64,000 bases of DNA from Aphanomyces cochlioides (GCA_019828595.1 JAHQRK010000008.1:1984001-2048000); one strand, 5' to 3'. Positions 18,934 to 29,376 are shown, numbered from the stretch's first letter. Made by a program: numbers and translations. The notes: a model not told the origin generated them from the sequence alone.

Positions 18934-21391
18934 GGGAAGCGATCGTTGTGAGATCCGCTAGGTCGCCGTGAATTAAAGTAGGTTCGCTTGGGTGAAACAT
19001 GACTTGATTGTGGAGAGTGATATCCAAATCGTTGCTTTCGTGTAGTTGAAGGATTTTTGTCATGATGTGACACATCGATTCTCCGTCGCCAGTGTACATG
19101 AATTCCATTCTGTTCCATATGTGGAGGCCAAGGTCGGTGTACATCAGGAGTGACATGAGCGTTTCGGAGGATAGACTGCGTTTACCAAGGCGAGAGGGTA
19201 ACGCTGTCACTGGACTTTTTGTTGAGGCCAAAATTGCCGCATCGCTATTGAAATATAGTGGAGCATGAACTGCCATCAATACTTCTGCAATGGCCAGCAC
19301 TTCTTCGACTTCAACTCTGTTGAGGACGATGTCATCATCGGTGATGATTGCCTCGATGAGTGGGAGGTTGTTGACCATCTTCTGGTCACTGAACACCGAG
19401 ATCACGTGGTCGTGAGTGATTGGAGTGCCGAATGTTGCCTCGTAGAGCTGACCAAAAGATTTTGTGCCACCACCAGACGCTCTTAGCCAACGATTAAGCA
19501 GTCGAAGACGAACAAAGTATTCGAAGCTGTCACGATTGGAGACAAAAATTTGGTGCAGTTGCAGTCCAAATTCGATTGGCGCACGTTCTAGATGGATGCA
19601 GATCGTGTCAACACGCCCGTCCGTAATCAATTTCAATAAGTTGAAGGAATCGTGCGCTAACGCTTCCTTAACTTGGGCCGGGATATGTTGTGGTGCGTTT
19701 TGAGCCTTGGTGTCAAGGTCGTTGAGCTCGGCAAGTATGGCATCGAGAGACTTCTCAAACCTTTGGATTGAGCCCTCGTGGGGTTTGATCCCGCTAATGA
19801 ACTCTTCAGCGGCAACGTGCACCTTGTCACCAGATTTGAGTGTCAGCTTTGGAACAAATACTTTGACAGTGGTGTTGCCAACTGTCGTTTCGTGTTCCTC
19901 GGGCTCAACATTAGCGCGTTCGTCCAGAGCCGCAAACATGTTCGGGGAGATCCAAGGACGATCAGGAGCTGGGATTGAGCCAGCGGAGATTGGGGTTTTC
20001 TTTCTTTTGCCTGTAGTTTGAACTTCAGTCCATTCCTTGTTGCTGTCTCGGGTCGTTTTCTGCCGTTTGGCAGTGGATGTCGAGACAGCGGCGTCTCCCC
20101 GTGGGCGGTGAGGGGTTGCGTGAAGTCCATGTTGGGTGGCGATTACATCGAGGTCAAGGCGCGCGAGCTTCTTGTCACGGTAAAACCATCCTTGACCAAA
20201 CACGCGGAGGCACCGACCCTTGAAAATGAATTCTTCAATTGATCGACCGTCATTGTGCATAGATTCGGGTATAGCTGTCCCTTCAAAATACAAGCGATAA
20301 CGAGAGCTAGCCAAGCCAGTCGTCGAGGAAACTGTGGAGTATGAGCCCCACAAAAAGCGCGGCTCAAGCTTTGACATGATGCTGAACATGAGACGTTCTT
20401 CATCCTGTCCTTGGAGACCAGATGGGATATCGATGAAATATCCATCAAGTATATGGGGCTCTGTCATGACAAATCTCTGAGAGCTGCCATCCTTTGCCAC
20501 TTGGATCTTGAGAGAGACTCCACGCAGCTTTTTAAGAGCATCTTCAGAGGCTATGCCCCACTTGAGAAGACGATTGGAGACATCTTTCTCGCACTTGATG
20601 ACATCGACAAATGCATCGTCCAAATCAAGCGCTTGGTTGTCAAACAATAGAGATGTCATTGCCTTGGAGATGTCGATGTATTTGGTGTATTGGCCAGTGG
20701 ACATTTGTAGCCAGCCAACAACATCTCTGGGGGAATGTTTTTGGATGGGCAAAGTGTCGTCAAACGTGAGAGATCCTGTCGCGCGTTTTTGCAACAAGGA
20801 CGCCAGCTCGGCCATAGTTGGTCGATAATGGCCGACGTCACTGTTCCGCTGAGCCTTGGCAGATTTAGCTCTCTGCTTGGCTTGGAATTCCCACACGCAT
20901 TCGTTTGGCTTTTTGGTCGAGGTGTTCGACTCGGGTGGTATTGGCACGGAGCGTGTTGTAGCAGGAGGCGAGGCATCGATTTGAGCTTCAGGCTCCATTT
21001 CCACATCAACATTGGTGTCGCGAATCGATTGGTCTTCAGAGCGCGGCTCCAGCTCAGTGGCTTGAGTAATCGGTGGGGTATGTGGTTGGTTGTTGTTGGA
21101 GATATCCTCTATGTCTTCATCAGGCATCGGAGAAACATTATCCTTGTTGACAGTTTTGTCGCTGGTACGAGCGCTTGGTAATGGCACGCGACCACCGAGT
21201 GTAGCAAGACGTATGGGCGGTTGAGCAGCAGGCGGAGTTTTGTCGATGATTGAGTCAGGTTCATCGTCATCATCATCGTCAACAATCACCTCCATGATAC
21301 TAGAAGCGTCCGAGGTATTGCGAAAGGGAGAGGCAGAAAAAGCTGAGGGCTTGTGTGCATGAGCACGGCTGGAAGAGCGGGTAGTCGCCAT
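18926..21391 (-). CDS. ORF1: LINE nucleic-acid-binding-type protein (A3), 821 aa
   Basis: It is complete, starting at ATG 21391 and ending in ...ASRG-TAA. It has the same acidic, disordered N-terminus, central conserved block, GKRKKT patch and C-terminal block as A2, with isoleucine to phenylalanine in the VKVFVPKL segment. The 5' UTR is 55 nt including the 4 extra junction bases. Confidence 0.9.
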   Translation of the reverse strand: MATTRSSSRAHAHKPSAFSASPFRNTSDASSIMEVIVDDDDDDEPDSIIDKTPPAAQPPIRLATLGGRVPLPSARTSDKTVNKDNVSPMPDEDIEDISNNNQPHTPPITQATELEPRSEDQSIRDTNVDVEMEPEAQIDASPPATTRSVPIPPESNTSTKKPNECVWEFQAKQRAKSAKAQRNSDVGHYRPTMAELASLLQKRATGSLTFDDTLPIQKHSPRDVVGWLQMSTGQYTKYIDISKAMTSLLFDNQALDLDDAFVDVIKCEKDVSNRLLKWGIASEDALKKLRGVSLKIQVAKDGSSQRFVMTEPHILDGYFIDIPSGLQGQDEERLMFSIMSKLEPRFLWGSYSTVSSTTGLASSRYRLYFEGTAIPESMHNDGRSIEEFIFKGRCLRVFGQGWFYRDKKLARLDLDVIATQHGLHATPHRPRGDAAVSTSTAKRQKTTRDSNKEWTEVQTTGKRKKTPISAGSIPAPDRPWISPNMFAALDERANVEPEEHETTVGNTTVKVFVPKLTLKSGDKVHVAAEEFISGIKPHEGSIQRFEKSLDAILAELNDLDTKAQNAPQHIPAQVKEALAHDSFNLLKLITDGRVDTICIHLERAPIEFGLQLHQIFVSNRDSFEYFVRLRLLNRWLRASGGGTKSFGQLYEATFGTPITHDHVISVFSDQKMVNNLPLIEAIITDDDIVLNRVEVEEVLAIAEVLMAVHAPLYFNSDAAILASTKSPVTALPSRLGKRSLSSETLMSLLMYTDLGLHIWNRMEFMYTGDGESMCHIMTKILQLHESNDLDITLHNQVMFHPSEPTLIHGDLADLTTIASRG

Positions 21392-21407
21392 GTTGTCAGT
21401 TTTGGAC

Positions 21408-21442
21408 AGTGGTACTGCGGGGTAGCTGGCAAATTGGAAACT
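21408..21442 (-). promoter_or_regulatory. Conserved 35-nt 5' terminus of the LINE (A3)
   Basis: It is identical to the other full-length termini; four extra bases (gctc) separate it from the target 14-mer. Confidence 0.55.
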
Positions 21443-21446
21443 GCTC

Positions 21447-21460
21447 GCTCCTATGGCTCA
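21447..21460 (+). repeat. 14-nt tRNA-Met stub between A3 and A4
   Basis: GCTCCTATGGCTCA marks the A4 insertion site in the tRNA gene rebuilt by A3. Confidence 0.92.
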
Positions 21461-21538
21461 ATGTCAATGGGGAGTCTATTTGTAGTTAATGTAAACTACA
21501 AACTAATATTGCCCGAAGGCTCATCCCATTTCCAACTG

Positions 21539-22747
21539 CTAGGCTGAATTGGAAATCAATTTGGCTTTTCGTTTTCTTGATTCGCTTCGACGTTGGGACT
21601 TCGATTTCTTCGGTGTTTGTAAGCTAACACGGCGAATATGTCGGATAAAACTGACTCTTGGCATCTGACCCAGGGGGTATACATTTTCATTGTCTTGGAT
21701 CATACATAGACTTCGGTCTATGCAGCGCTTGTATCGCTTGGCGAGGACCCAGCAATGGGATGTTGAATCAGTGACAGAAACAACCAAGAATTCTCCGTCA
21801 GGCTCATCCAATATCGCTCTACAGATATCACGAATTGGATCACCCACCGATTGCTTGAGCAGTTGACGGGAGAATATGGCGTCGTTGTAGTGGAATCCAT
21901 GTGTGTATGCCAGCTTGAGAAAATCATGCATCTTGGAAGGGGGAATGCCCGCGTCTTGAGGAACTCCATGGGCCTCTTTGAAACCCGAAATGACTTCTTC
22001 GCTGAGCTCAAAATTGGAGACATTCAAATTGGTAGCAACGATTCGGATTGCAGCCGCAAGACAAGATTTGTCACTGTTGTTGCCAATTTCTAGCCACAGA
22101 GGATCCATCGCTCGAAATTCAGCAAGCGTTGGGGCGAGACCAGTGTTCGTGAGGAAGTGGGCTCCAGCTTGTCGCCATCGTTGGTACATCGCCACGGCTT
22201 CTTGACACCCGCTGAGGTCTTTTTCGTCGAACCAGTCTTTGTCGAGTCCATCCGGGCGTTGAAACTTCCAGTTGACTTGGTATTGAATAGTTGAAATTCG
22301 ATTTCGCATTGATGCCACTTCGCGGTGGTCATCGATAAACAACACTTCATCGATGTCATCATCGTCGGTTGGAATTCGCAGAGTGCGTGGGCGGTTGGTT
22401 GGGGCATCAGCCGTTGTCGCATTCGTTTGTGGCCTGGCTGGAACAGAAACATCGTCCAATAGATCCATGAGGGATGGTAGCGGAGATCCATTGTCATTGC
22501 CCAAGGGGTCAAATTCGCGGGTGCTCGAGTTCAAAATGGACATATCAGGAGTAAATTGGTGTTCTTCAGTTGTAACTGGACTTGAAGGACGAGTGTCTTG
22601 CGTCATAGGTACAGAAATCTCAACTCCATCCACTCCCTCAAGAGTAATCCCTGGAGACATCGAGCTCCCCACACCTCGTGTAGTTATGGGTCTCGACGTC
22701 TGCGCGGGGAGTACGCTATCGGCAGTGAAAATCGTTGAAGCTTCCAT
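21539..22747 (-). CDS. ORF3 (A4), 402 aa, two-residue in-frame deletion
   Basis: It is complete from the ATG at 22747. Six bases are missing near 22597, removing two serines of the MTQSSDTRPSS stretch in the disordered N-terminal region. The chromodomain-like and putative Cys-His-Asp residues are kept. Because the host element is truncated, expression would need an outside promoter. Confidence 0.65.
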   Translation of the reverse strand: MEASTIFTADSVLPAQTSRPITTRGVGSSMSPGITLEGVDGVEISVPMTQDTRPSSPVTTEEHQFTPDMSILNSSTREFDPLGNDNGSPLPSLMDLLDDVSVPARPQTNATTADAPTNRPRTLRIPTDDDDIDEVLFIDDHREVASMRNRISTIQYQVNWKFQRPDGLDKDWFDEKDLSGCQEAVAMYQRWRQAGAHFLTNTGLAPTLAEFRAMDPLWLEIGNNSDKSCLAAAIRIVATNLNVSNFELSEEVISGFKEAHGVPQDAGIPPSKMHDFLKLAYTHGFHYNDAIFSRQLLKQSVGDPIRDICRAILDEPDGEFLVVSVTDSTSHCWVLAKRYKRCIDRSLCMIQDNENVYPLGQMPRVSFIRHIRRVSLQTPKKSKSQRRSESRKRKAKLISNSA

Positions 22748-22960
22748 TGTTGTTGTCTTGGGTAAAATCAAAAGTGAGTCTTGGAGAATTGTTTTGAGAT
22801 TCTCACTGAACTTATTCTCAGTTGCGACACTTGAGGCAGGCACGATTTGATTGGGCAGTGAAATGTTTTGCGCGGATCGTGAGTGATGGTCGCCAGGATT
22901 CCCAATCAAAAATTCAGCTGGGATACCAAGTCAAGAATACAGCTGGGGCTTGTAATCAAA

Positions 22961-23218
22961 TTACTGGTGTTCAACTCGAAAAGACATGGGATATTTTTCG
23001 AATAGCTCGTTGTATCCAGCTTGAGAGAAAAGGACTGAGACCGCTTCGATGATGTTTCGATAGTCGAAGTCGTCAGGCGAGAGCAAACGAATTGTTCGCC
23101 TGATGGAAGCTGTCCAACTGACAAATATAATCTCGTTCCATAGTAAAATCGGTAGAGGCCTTTTGCCATCGAACTTGGTTGCATTTCTTTGAGTCCATAA
23201 GGAGTACGTGATGGAAGC
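22961..23218 (-). pseudogene. ORF2 C-terminal fragment (A4)
   Basis: This is the last 85 codons of family A ORF2, from SITYSLWTQRN to the RVEHQ end. It has no endonuclease, RT or zinc motif and no start. Confidence 0.85.
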
Positions 23219-23232
23219 GCTCCTATGGCTCA
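23219..23232 (+). repeat. 14-nt tRNA-Met stub between A4 and A5
   Basis: GCTCCTATGGCTCA forms the target junction of A5. Confidence 0.92.
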
Positions 23233-23310
23233 ATGTCAATGGGGAGTCTATTTGTAGTTAATGTAAACTACAAACTAATATTGCCCGAAGGCTCATCCCA
23301 TTTCCAACTG

Positions 23311-24525
23311 CTAGGCTGAATTGGTAATCAATTTGGCTTTTCGTTTTCTTGATTCGCTTCGACGTTGGGACTTCGATTTCTTCGGTGTTTGTAAGCTAAC
23401 ACGGCGAATATGTCGGATAAAACTGACTCTTGGCATCTGACCCAGGGGGTATACATTTTCATTGTCTTGGATCATACATAGACTTCGGTCTATGCAGCGC
23501 TTGTATCGCTTGGCGAGGACCCAGCAATGGGATGTTGAATCAGTGACAGAAACAACCAAGAATTCTCCGTCAGGCTCATCCAATATCGCTCTACAGATAT
23601 CACGAATTGGATCACCCACCGATTGCTTGAGCAGTTGACGGGAGAATATGGCGTCGTTGTAGTGGAATCCATGTGTGTATGCCAGCTTGAGAAAATCATG
23701 CATCTTGGAAGGGGGAATGCCCGCGTCTTGAGGAACTCCATGGGCCTCTTTGAAACCCGAAATGACTTCTTCGCTGAGCTCAAAATTGGAGACATTCAAA
23801 TTGGTAGCAACGATTCGGATTGCAGCCGCAAGACAAGATTTGTCACTGTTGTTGCCAATTTCTAGCCACAGAGGATCCATCGCTCGAAATTCAGCAAGCG
23901 TTGGGGCGAGACCAGTGTTCGTGAGGAAGTGGGCTCCAGCTTGTCGCCATCGTTGGTACATCGCCACGGCTTCTTGACACCCGCTGAGGTCTTTTTCGTC
24001 GAACCAGTCTTTGTCGAGTCCATCCGGGCGTTGAAACTTCCAGTTGACTTGGTATTGAATAGTTGAAATTCGATTTCGCATTGATGCCACTTCGCGGTGG
24101 TCATCGATAAACAACACTTCATCGATGTCATCATCGTCGGTTGGAATTCGCAGAGTGCGTGGGCGGTTGGTTGGGGCATCAGCCGTTGTCGCATTCGTTT
24201 GTGGCCTGGCTGGAACAGAAACATCGTCCAATAGATCCATGAGGGATGGTAGCGGAGATCCATTGTCATTGCCCAAGGGGTCAAATTCGCGGGTGCTCGA
24301 GTTCAAAATGGACATATCAGGAGTAAATTGGTGTTCTTCAGTTGTAACTGGACTTGAAGGACGAGTGTCGGATGATTGCGTCATAGGTACAGAAATCTCA
24401 ACTCCATCCACTCCCTCAAGAGTAATCCCTGGAGACATCGAGCTCCCCACACCTCGTGTAGTTATGGGTCTCGACGTCTGCGCGGGGAGTACGCTATCGG
24501 CAGTGAAAATCGTTGAAGCTTCCAT
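23311..24525 (-). CDS. ORF3 (A5), 404 aa
   Basis: It is complete from the ATG at 24525 and differs at the C-terminus (LITNSA instead of LISNSA). The same chromodomain-like and putative protease-like residues as in A2 are present. It lies in a truncated element with no 5' UTR. Confidence 0.65.
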   Translation of the reverse strand: MEASTIFTADSVLPAQTSRPITTRGVGSSMSPGITLEGVDGVEISVPMTQSSDTRPSSPVTTEEHQFTPDMSILNSSTREFDPLGNDNGSPLPSLMDLLDDVSVPARPQTNATTADAPTNRPRTLRIPTDDDDIDEVLFIDDHREVASMRNRISTIQYQVNWKFQRPDGLDKDWFDEKDLSGCQEAVAMYQRWRQAGAHFLTNTGLAPTLAEFRAMDPLWLEIGNNSDKSCLAAAIRIVATNLNVSNFELSEEVISGFKEAHGVPQDAGIPPSKMHDFLKLAYTHGFHYNDAIFSRQLLKQSVGDPIRDICRAILDEPDGEFLVVSVTDSTSHCWVLAKRYKRCIDRSLCMIQDNENVYPLGQMPRVSFIRHIRRVSLQTPKKSKSQRRSESRKRKAKLITNSA

Positions 24526-24738
24526 TGTTGTTGTCTTGGGTAAAATCAAAAGTGAGTCTTGGAGAATTGTTTTGAGATTCTCACTGAACTTATTCTCAGT
24601 TGCGACACTTGAGTCAGGCACGATTTGATTGGGCAGTGAAATGTTTTGCGCGGATCGTGAGTGATGGTCGCCAGGATTCCCAATCAAAAATTCAGCTGGG
24701 ATACCAAGTCAAGAATACAGCTGGGGCTTGTAATCAAA

Positions 24739-27270
24739 TTACTGGTGTTCAACTCGAAAAGACATGGGATATTTTTCGAATAGCTCGTTGTATCCAGCTT
24801 GAGAGAAAAGGACTGAGACCGCTTCGATGATGTTTCGATAGTCGAAGTCGTCAGGCGAGAGCAAACGAATTGTTCGCCTGATGGAAGCTGTCCAACTGAC
24901 AAATATAATCTCGTTCCATAGTAAAATCGGTAGAGGCCTTTTGCCATCGAACTTGGTTGCATTTCTTTGAGTCCATAAGGAGTACGTGATGGAAGCACAA
25001 AGGAGGGACCATAATTTGAATAATGCGTCATGCAGGTGTTTTCCTCGCGTATTGGTCTTGAAGCGACTGATATTCGTGGTGGTTGCCCAATCAAACTTAA
25101 CACCATAAGCACTCCATGCTCGCTCTTGGAACATCCAAACTTGATGTACATGATGACATGTATGGAAGGCATGATGAAAAGTCTCAACATCCGAGCAATC
25201 TTCATAGACACAACAAATAGCGTCAGGGTTTTGGATCTGCATATAGGAAAACCTCGAGTTGACGGGTAACATCTTCATGTGCAATCGAAACCATACATCG
25301 CCTTGAACAGGTGGAGGTAGATTACACACAGTACGAATGAGACGGATATACTTTGCTATGTCTTTGTCAGTTCTTGTCGTAGTCTTCATAGGATGTATAG
25401 CTTCAGTCTGGGGGGCGTGGTAAGCTAAATGCACCACGTTTTTCTTGGGCCACGACTCGAAAGGTAAATCAGCATCCTTGATTCTGGCTGTAAACGGATG
25501 TTGACAAGTCGGGACATTAGGCAGTGGCGACCCTTGCCGAATGTCAAACGATCGAACAACTTTGTCGAAGATTCGTGTGAGTTGATTGTAAATGTCGGTT
25601 GTGCGGGGCAATGTGGCAAAGTCCATGACTCCGTCCTGGTTTAGACAAACTTGGGCAGCTGGATTGTTCGACGACATTCGGTTCACGAACATGGTCTCTG
25701 TTGGCCAAGCGCCATGTGGGGTCAGGAAATCCTTCAGGCATCTGAGACCATTTTTGGCCCCGTGGCGGCACCAGAGACGCATGTCTTCATCTTTCACGAC
25801 ATTTGCTAACATCTTAGCAGAGCCGAAGTGCATTGCGTCGTAGGTTGTGAGCCATACCGGGAGGTTCAGTACCGTGTCGAGATTTGGAGGCACGCCGATT
25901 CGCTTACTCATGTCTGTGGCTGACCAATGTTTCCAAGTATCAAGCCACAGTGGATGGAGCTCGCGAAGCAAAAGCCACTTGGAGCTTGCATTTGGGTAGT
26001 ATGAAAGAAAATCGAATGGGTGACTGTCTCGGAATAACTGATGTATTGTGCGGCTAAATTGTCGCTGTACAAGTTTCTTCCACACCAGGATTTCACCAGG
26101 AGAATCGGCAGACATAAAGAGCTGTAAACGAAGAAGGCGTTGTGTTCGCAGCCTCGATGCAATGTGGGGGATTCCCAGGCCTAAAGGCTTGTCGTACTGC
26201 CACCTTCTATGGATTGAGGGACGGTAACTCTCATCGAGCTGGGTCTTGCGGCAAAGTATGAACTTGTTTAACATTTGTTGCCACGTAACGACCATAGCAG
26301 GAGGCACAGGTACAACGGCTGTTACATGCCACAACATAGATAGCAACATCGTGGAGGCAATAAGCTTTCGGCCCTGCAATGTCCTTGCTCGTTTACCCCA
26401 TAGTTGAAAGGACGAGATGAATTTGTCGTTGAGTTTTTGAAGTTGGGAGTCAGCCGAAAGTCGATGGCCAAAGAGAATACCAAGATATTTCGTACACTGA
26501 CCAGTTGGTACGATATTGAGCAAACCATCTGCTTCGATGTCTTCTTGATCGAGATGGTCGTTGAGAACCAAGGTCATGCACTTGGAACGATTCAGACGGG
26601 CCCCTGAAGCCGTGCAAAACTCTTCCACAATTGCCATTTGCTCCACAGCAGATTGCAGCGAGTTTGATAACAACGTCGAGTCGTCGGCAAAGAATATACT
26701 CGTAATAACTGAGTCGTGGGGGAGAGCGATTCCAAGATGTGGGGACGCTCGGAGCATCTCACCAAGAGGTTCTAGGTATAGGACGAACAGTAGGCATGAT
26801 AAAGGACAGCCTTGTTTGACGCCTCGGGTAGGTCGGATCTTAGGGCCAAGCTCGCCATTGAAGATGATCTGGACCAAAGGTGAGTCGTACAAAAGAGCTA
26901 CCCACGCAATGAAACCATCACCAGTGTTGACTTCTCTCAGCACATCAAGCATGAATTCTCGATCCACCATGTCGTACGCTTTCGAAAAGTCAAGGAATGT
27001 TGCATAGTAGTCGTGATCTTCGTTGGTGCAAAACGTTTGCAAAGTTTGCACAAGCAGGACGTGGTCATGCAGCCGTCGTCCTGGGACAAAGCCAGCTTGA
27101 CTTGGGTGAATGAGATGAGGAGCTACTGTAGCCAGGCGATAAGCGAGGGCACGGGATAGTATCTTCACCTCCACTGACATGAGTGCAATAGGTCGGTAGT
27201 TTCCAGGATCGCCTCGATCACCAGCTTTGAAGAGCAGAGCCACAGCACTACGCCTTTGTTGAAGGAGTAC
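24739..27270 (-). pseudogene. ORF2 fragment with RT and zinc domain (A5), 5'-truncated
   Basis: 843 codons of ORF2 starting at LLQQRRSAVALLFKAGD: the full RT core (FLDFSKAYD, FADD) and the zinc motif, but no endonuclease. The frame runs on into the antisense of the adjacent tRNA gene without a stop, which gives an artificial longer ORF. No authentic start is present. Confidence 0.88.
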
Positions 27271-27343
27271 GCTCCTATGGCTCAGTTGGTAGAGCGTCAG
27301 TCTCATAATCTGAAGGTCGCCAGTTCGATCCTGGCTGGGAGCA
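27271..27343 (+). tRNA. tRNA-Met(CAT), elongator; unit 2
   Basis: It has the consensus 73-nt cloverleaf with A box TGGCTCAGTTGG (8-19) and B box GTTCGATCC (53-61). The 5' flank is LINE A5, so this gene is the restored downstream copy of the target. Confidence 0.97.
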
Positions 27344-27346
27344 GCC

Positions 27347-27362
27347 TTTTTCATCCCTTTTT
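27347..27362 (+). terminator. Pol III terminator of the unit 2 tRNA
   Basis: TTTTT at 27347-27351 and again at 27358-27362. Confidence 0.82.
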
Positions 27363-27467
27363 CTTGCCGCACTTGAACCGACATTCTCACAAAATCAAGC
27401 ACACTACCATCGACACACAACAAGTATCACTCTGTCCCCTCGTCGTCAAAATAGCACCACCAGTCAA

Positions 27468-28143
27468 CTAACACACACATTCCATTTGCCACACAAGGCC
27501 AGACGCATCGAAATGTTGTACCAACACACTACTCAATATACCTGCACCGACATATGCGCAAGTCTGTGAACGCGGCCAAAAACATCGCTCGTTCAGTCCT
27601 CCTGAGATCTCTTCTTTGCATGCACTCATGCCACTTTGTGTCGTGACAACAAGAACACTACTAAACACCGCGGTCCCAATCACTGATCACATGTATTACC
27701 TCGTTAGACGCAGAGGCTTAATATTGAATCCCCACGTTGCTTGATAAACGAAAGGTTGACAATACGACAGGAAAAACTCACGAACGTCTCACTCTTAGCT
27801 CTCAAAAGCAGTTCAATAGTGCCAGTGATTTCGATAGTAGTGTCTACAGTCGAAATGAACCAGGGATCGTAGAGTCTCCATATTGCGAATACTTTTACAC
27901 AAATGAATGCCGCTGTGGCTACAGTGGTAAAGTGTCAATGGGTTTGTTTTGAATGGAATGAGAAGTGTGTTTACGCAAGGACTCGATGTGTTTGTGCGCA
28001 TCCTTCCAGCAAGCATACATCAAGAAAAGTGTAGCGTCGGTCACCGGGGTAAACGCCATGCATTTGTATATGTTTCTAAGGTTCAAGAATACATGAGAAA
28101 GGATCCGTCGATGAGTTCCAGCATTTTTAGTCGTTGGTGGCAT
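27468..28143 (-). CDS. Candidate three-exon small membrane protein gene in spacer, unit 2
   Basis: Three minus-strand open segments join in frame by plausible introns. Exon 1 is 28143-27975 (ATG; MPPTTKNAG...). Intron 1 is 27974-27919 (56 nt, GTAAAC...CTGTAG). Exon 2 is 27918-27793. Intron 2 is 27792-27683 (110 nt, GTGAGA...GATCAG, with a GTCTAAC branch-like site about 20 nt before the AG). Exon 3 is 27682-27468. The sum is 510 nt, or 169 aa plus stop. Hydrophobic stretches (FICVKVFAIW, VFSSVLVV, YVGAGILSSVLV) suggest membrane segments. I recognise no family. It is conserved only as part of a homogenised repeat, so selection cannot be judged. It could be non-coding. Confidence 0.4.
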
Positions 28144-28323
28144 GTATGAAGTCTTGTAGACGTCAGTATCTCTATTTTTGAGGTGGTTTCAAGTGGAAGA
28201 AATGTTTGAATTTTTGGTAAGGCGAAAGATGGAGTGCGAGTAGTTTGAGACGAGAGTGGGGTATGAATAGGAAGGTGTTTGAATGGTGGATTTAGAATTT
28301 GAAGTGTCCAATCAAGGCATGCC

Positions 28324-28396
28324 GCTCCTATGGCTCAGTTGGTAGAGCGTCAGTCTCATAATCTGAAGGTCGCCAGTTCGATCCTGGCTGGGAGCA
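28324..28396 (+). tRNA. tRNA-Met(CAT), elongator; unit 3, uninterrupted
   Basis: It has the consensus cloverleaf with native 5' flank ggcatgcc and no LINE insertion. Confidence 0.97.
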
Positions 28397-28399
28397 GCC

Positions 28400-28415
28400 T
28401 TTTTCATCCCTTTTT
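28400..28415 (+). terminator. Pol III terminator of the unit 3 tRNA
   Basis: Two TTTTT runs, as in unit 2. Confidence 0.82.
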
Positions 28416-28538
28416 CTTGCCGCACTTGAACCGACATTCTCACAAAATCAAGCACACTACCATCGACACACAACAAGTATCACTCTGTCCCCTCGTCGTC
28501 AAAATAGCACCACCAGTCAACTAACACACACATTCCAT

Positions 28539-29196
28539 TTACCACACAAGGCCAGACGCATCGAAATGTTGTACCAACACACTACTCAATATACCTGCAC
28601 CGACATATGCGCAAGTCTGTGAACGCGGCCAAAAACATCGCTCGTTCAGTCCTCCTGAGATCTCTTCTTTGCATGCACTCATGCCACTTTGTGTCGTGAC
28701 AACAAGAACACTACTAAACACCGCGGTCCCAATCACTGATCACATGTATTACCTCGTTAGACGCAGAGGCTTAATATTGAATCCCCACGTTGCTTGATAA
28801 ACGAAAGGTTGACAATACGACAGGAAAAACTCACGAACGTCTCACTCTTAGCTCTCAAAAGCAGTTCAATAGTGCCAGTGATTTCGATAGTAGTGTCTAC
28901 AGTCGAAATGAACCAGGGATCGTAGAGTCTCCATATTGCGAATACTTTTACACAAATGAATGCCGCTGTGGCTACAGTGGTAAAGTGTCAATGGGTTTGT
29001 TTTGAATGGAATGAGAAGTGTGTTTACGCAAGGACTCGATGTGTTTGTGCGCATCCTTCCAGCAAGCATACATCAAGAAAAGTGTAGCGTCGGTCACCGG
29101 GGTAAACGCCATGCATTTGTATATGTTTCTAAGGTTCAAGAATACATGAGAAAGGATCCGTCGATGAGTTCCAGCATTTTTAGTCGTTGGTGGCAT
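28539..29196 (-). CDS. Candidate spliced spacer gene, unit 3 (C-terminus six residues shorter)
   Basis: It has the same exons as unit 2. The A variant turns the glutamine codon after ...SGLVW into TAA, removing the last six residues (QMECVC). Confidence 0.33.
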
Positions 29197-29376
29197 GTAT
29201 GAAGTCTTGTAGACGTCAGTATCTCTATTTTTGAGGTGGTTTCAAGTGGAAGAAATGTTTGAATTTTTGGTAAGGCGAAAGATGGAGTGCGAGTAGTTTG
29301 AGACGAGAGTGGGGTATGAATAGGAAGGTGTTTGAATGGTGGATTTAGAATTTGAAGTGTCCAATCAAGGCATGCC

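Larger units (their letters stand above)
13313..21446 (-). mobile_element. Full-length family A LINE, copy A3, three intact ORFs
   Basis: It has the same layout as A2 and is almost identical to it: ORF1 21391-18926, ORF2 18933-14818, ORF3 14605-13391. The conserved 5' terminus ends at 21442 and is followed by gctc, a 4-nt echo of the target start, before the next 14-mer. A one-base deletion in the A run near 14627-14630 lies between ORF2 and the ORF3 ATG and so changes no ATG-initiated product. All three frames are open with consensus residues at the catalytic sites, which makes A3 the cleanest candidate for an active copy. Confidence 0.95.
21461..23218 (-). mobile_element. 5'-truncated family A LINE, copy A4 (1758 bp)
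   Basis: It keeps the 3' UTR, a full ORF3 and 85 codons of the ORF2 C-terminus. It breaks off at ggaagc, within 2 nt of homology (gc) to the next target start. This is typical of incomplete reverse transcription. Confidence 0.93.
23233..27270 (-). mobile_element. 5'-truncated family A LINE, copy A5 (4038 bp)
   Basis: It contains the 3' UTR, ORF3 and ORF2 from just before the reverse transcriptase core. The truncation point (gaaggagta plus one extra c) abuts an intact tRNA-Met gene at 27271, the youngest position in this three-element stack. Confidence 0.94.
27344..28323 (+). repeat. 980-bp spacer of tRNA-Met tandem unit 2
   Basis: It is bounded by tRNA genes starting at 27271 and 28324 (period 1053). 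G variant. It contains the candidate spliced gene. Confidence 0.95.
28397..29376 (+). repeat. 980-bp spacer of tRNA-Met tandem unit 3
   Basis: It carries the A variant (ccatttacc), shared with units 5 and 6. Confidence 0.95.

Noticed and set aside
27271..27343. Initiator tRNA-Met
   Set aside because: G1-C72, a normal TTC T-loop and a non-GGG/CCC anticodon stem fit the elongator rather than the eukaryotic initiator.
24739..27423. 894-aa fusion of antisense tRNA sequence with A5 ORF2
   Set aside because: It arises by chance because the 5' truncation left the ORF2 frame open into the neighbouring tRNA; there is no promoter or authentic start.
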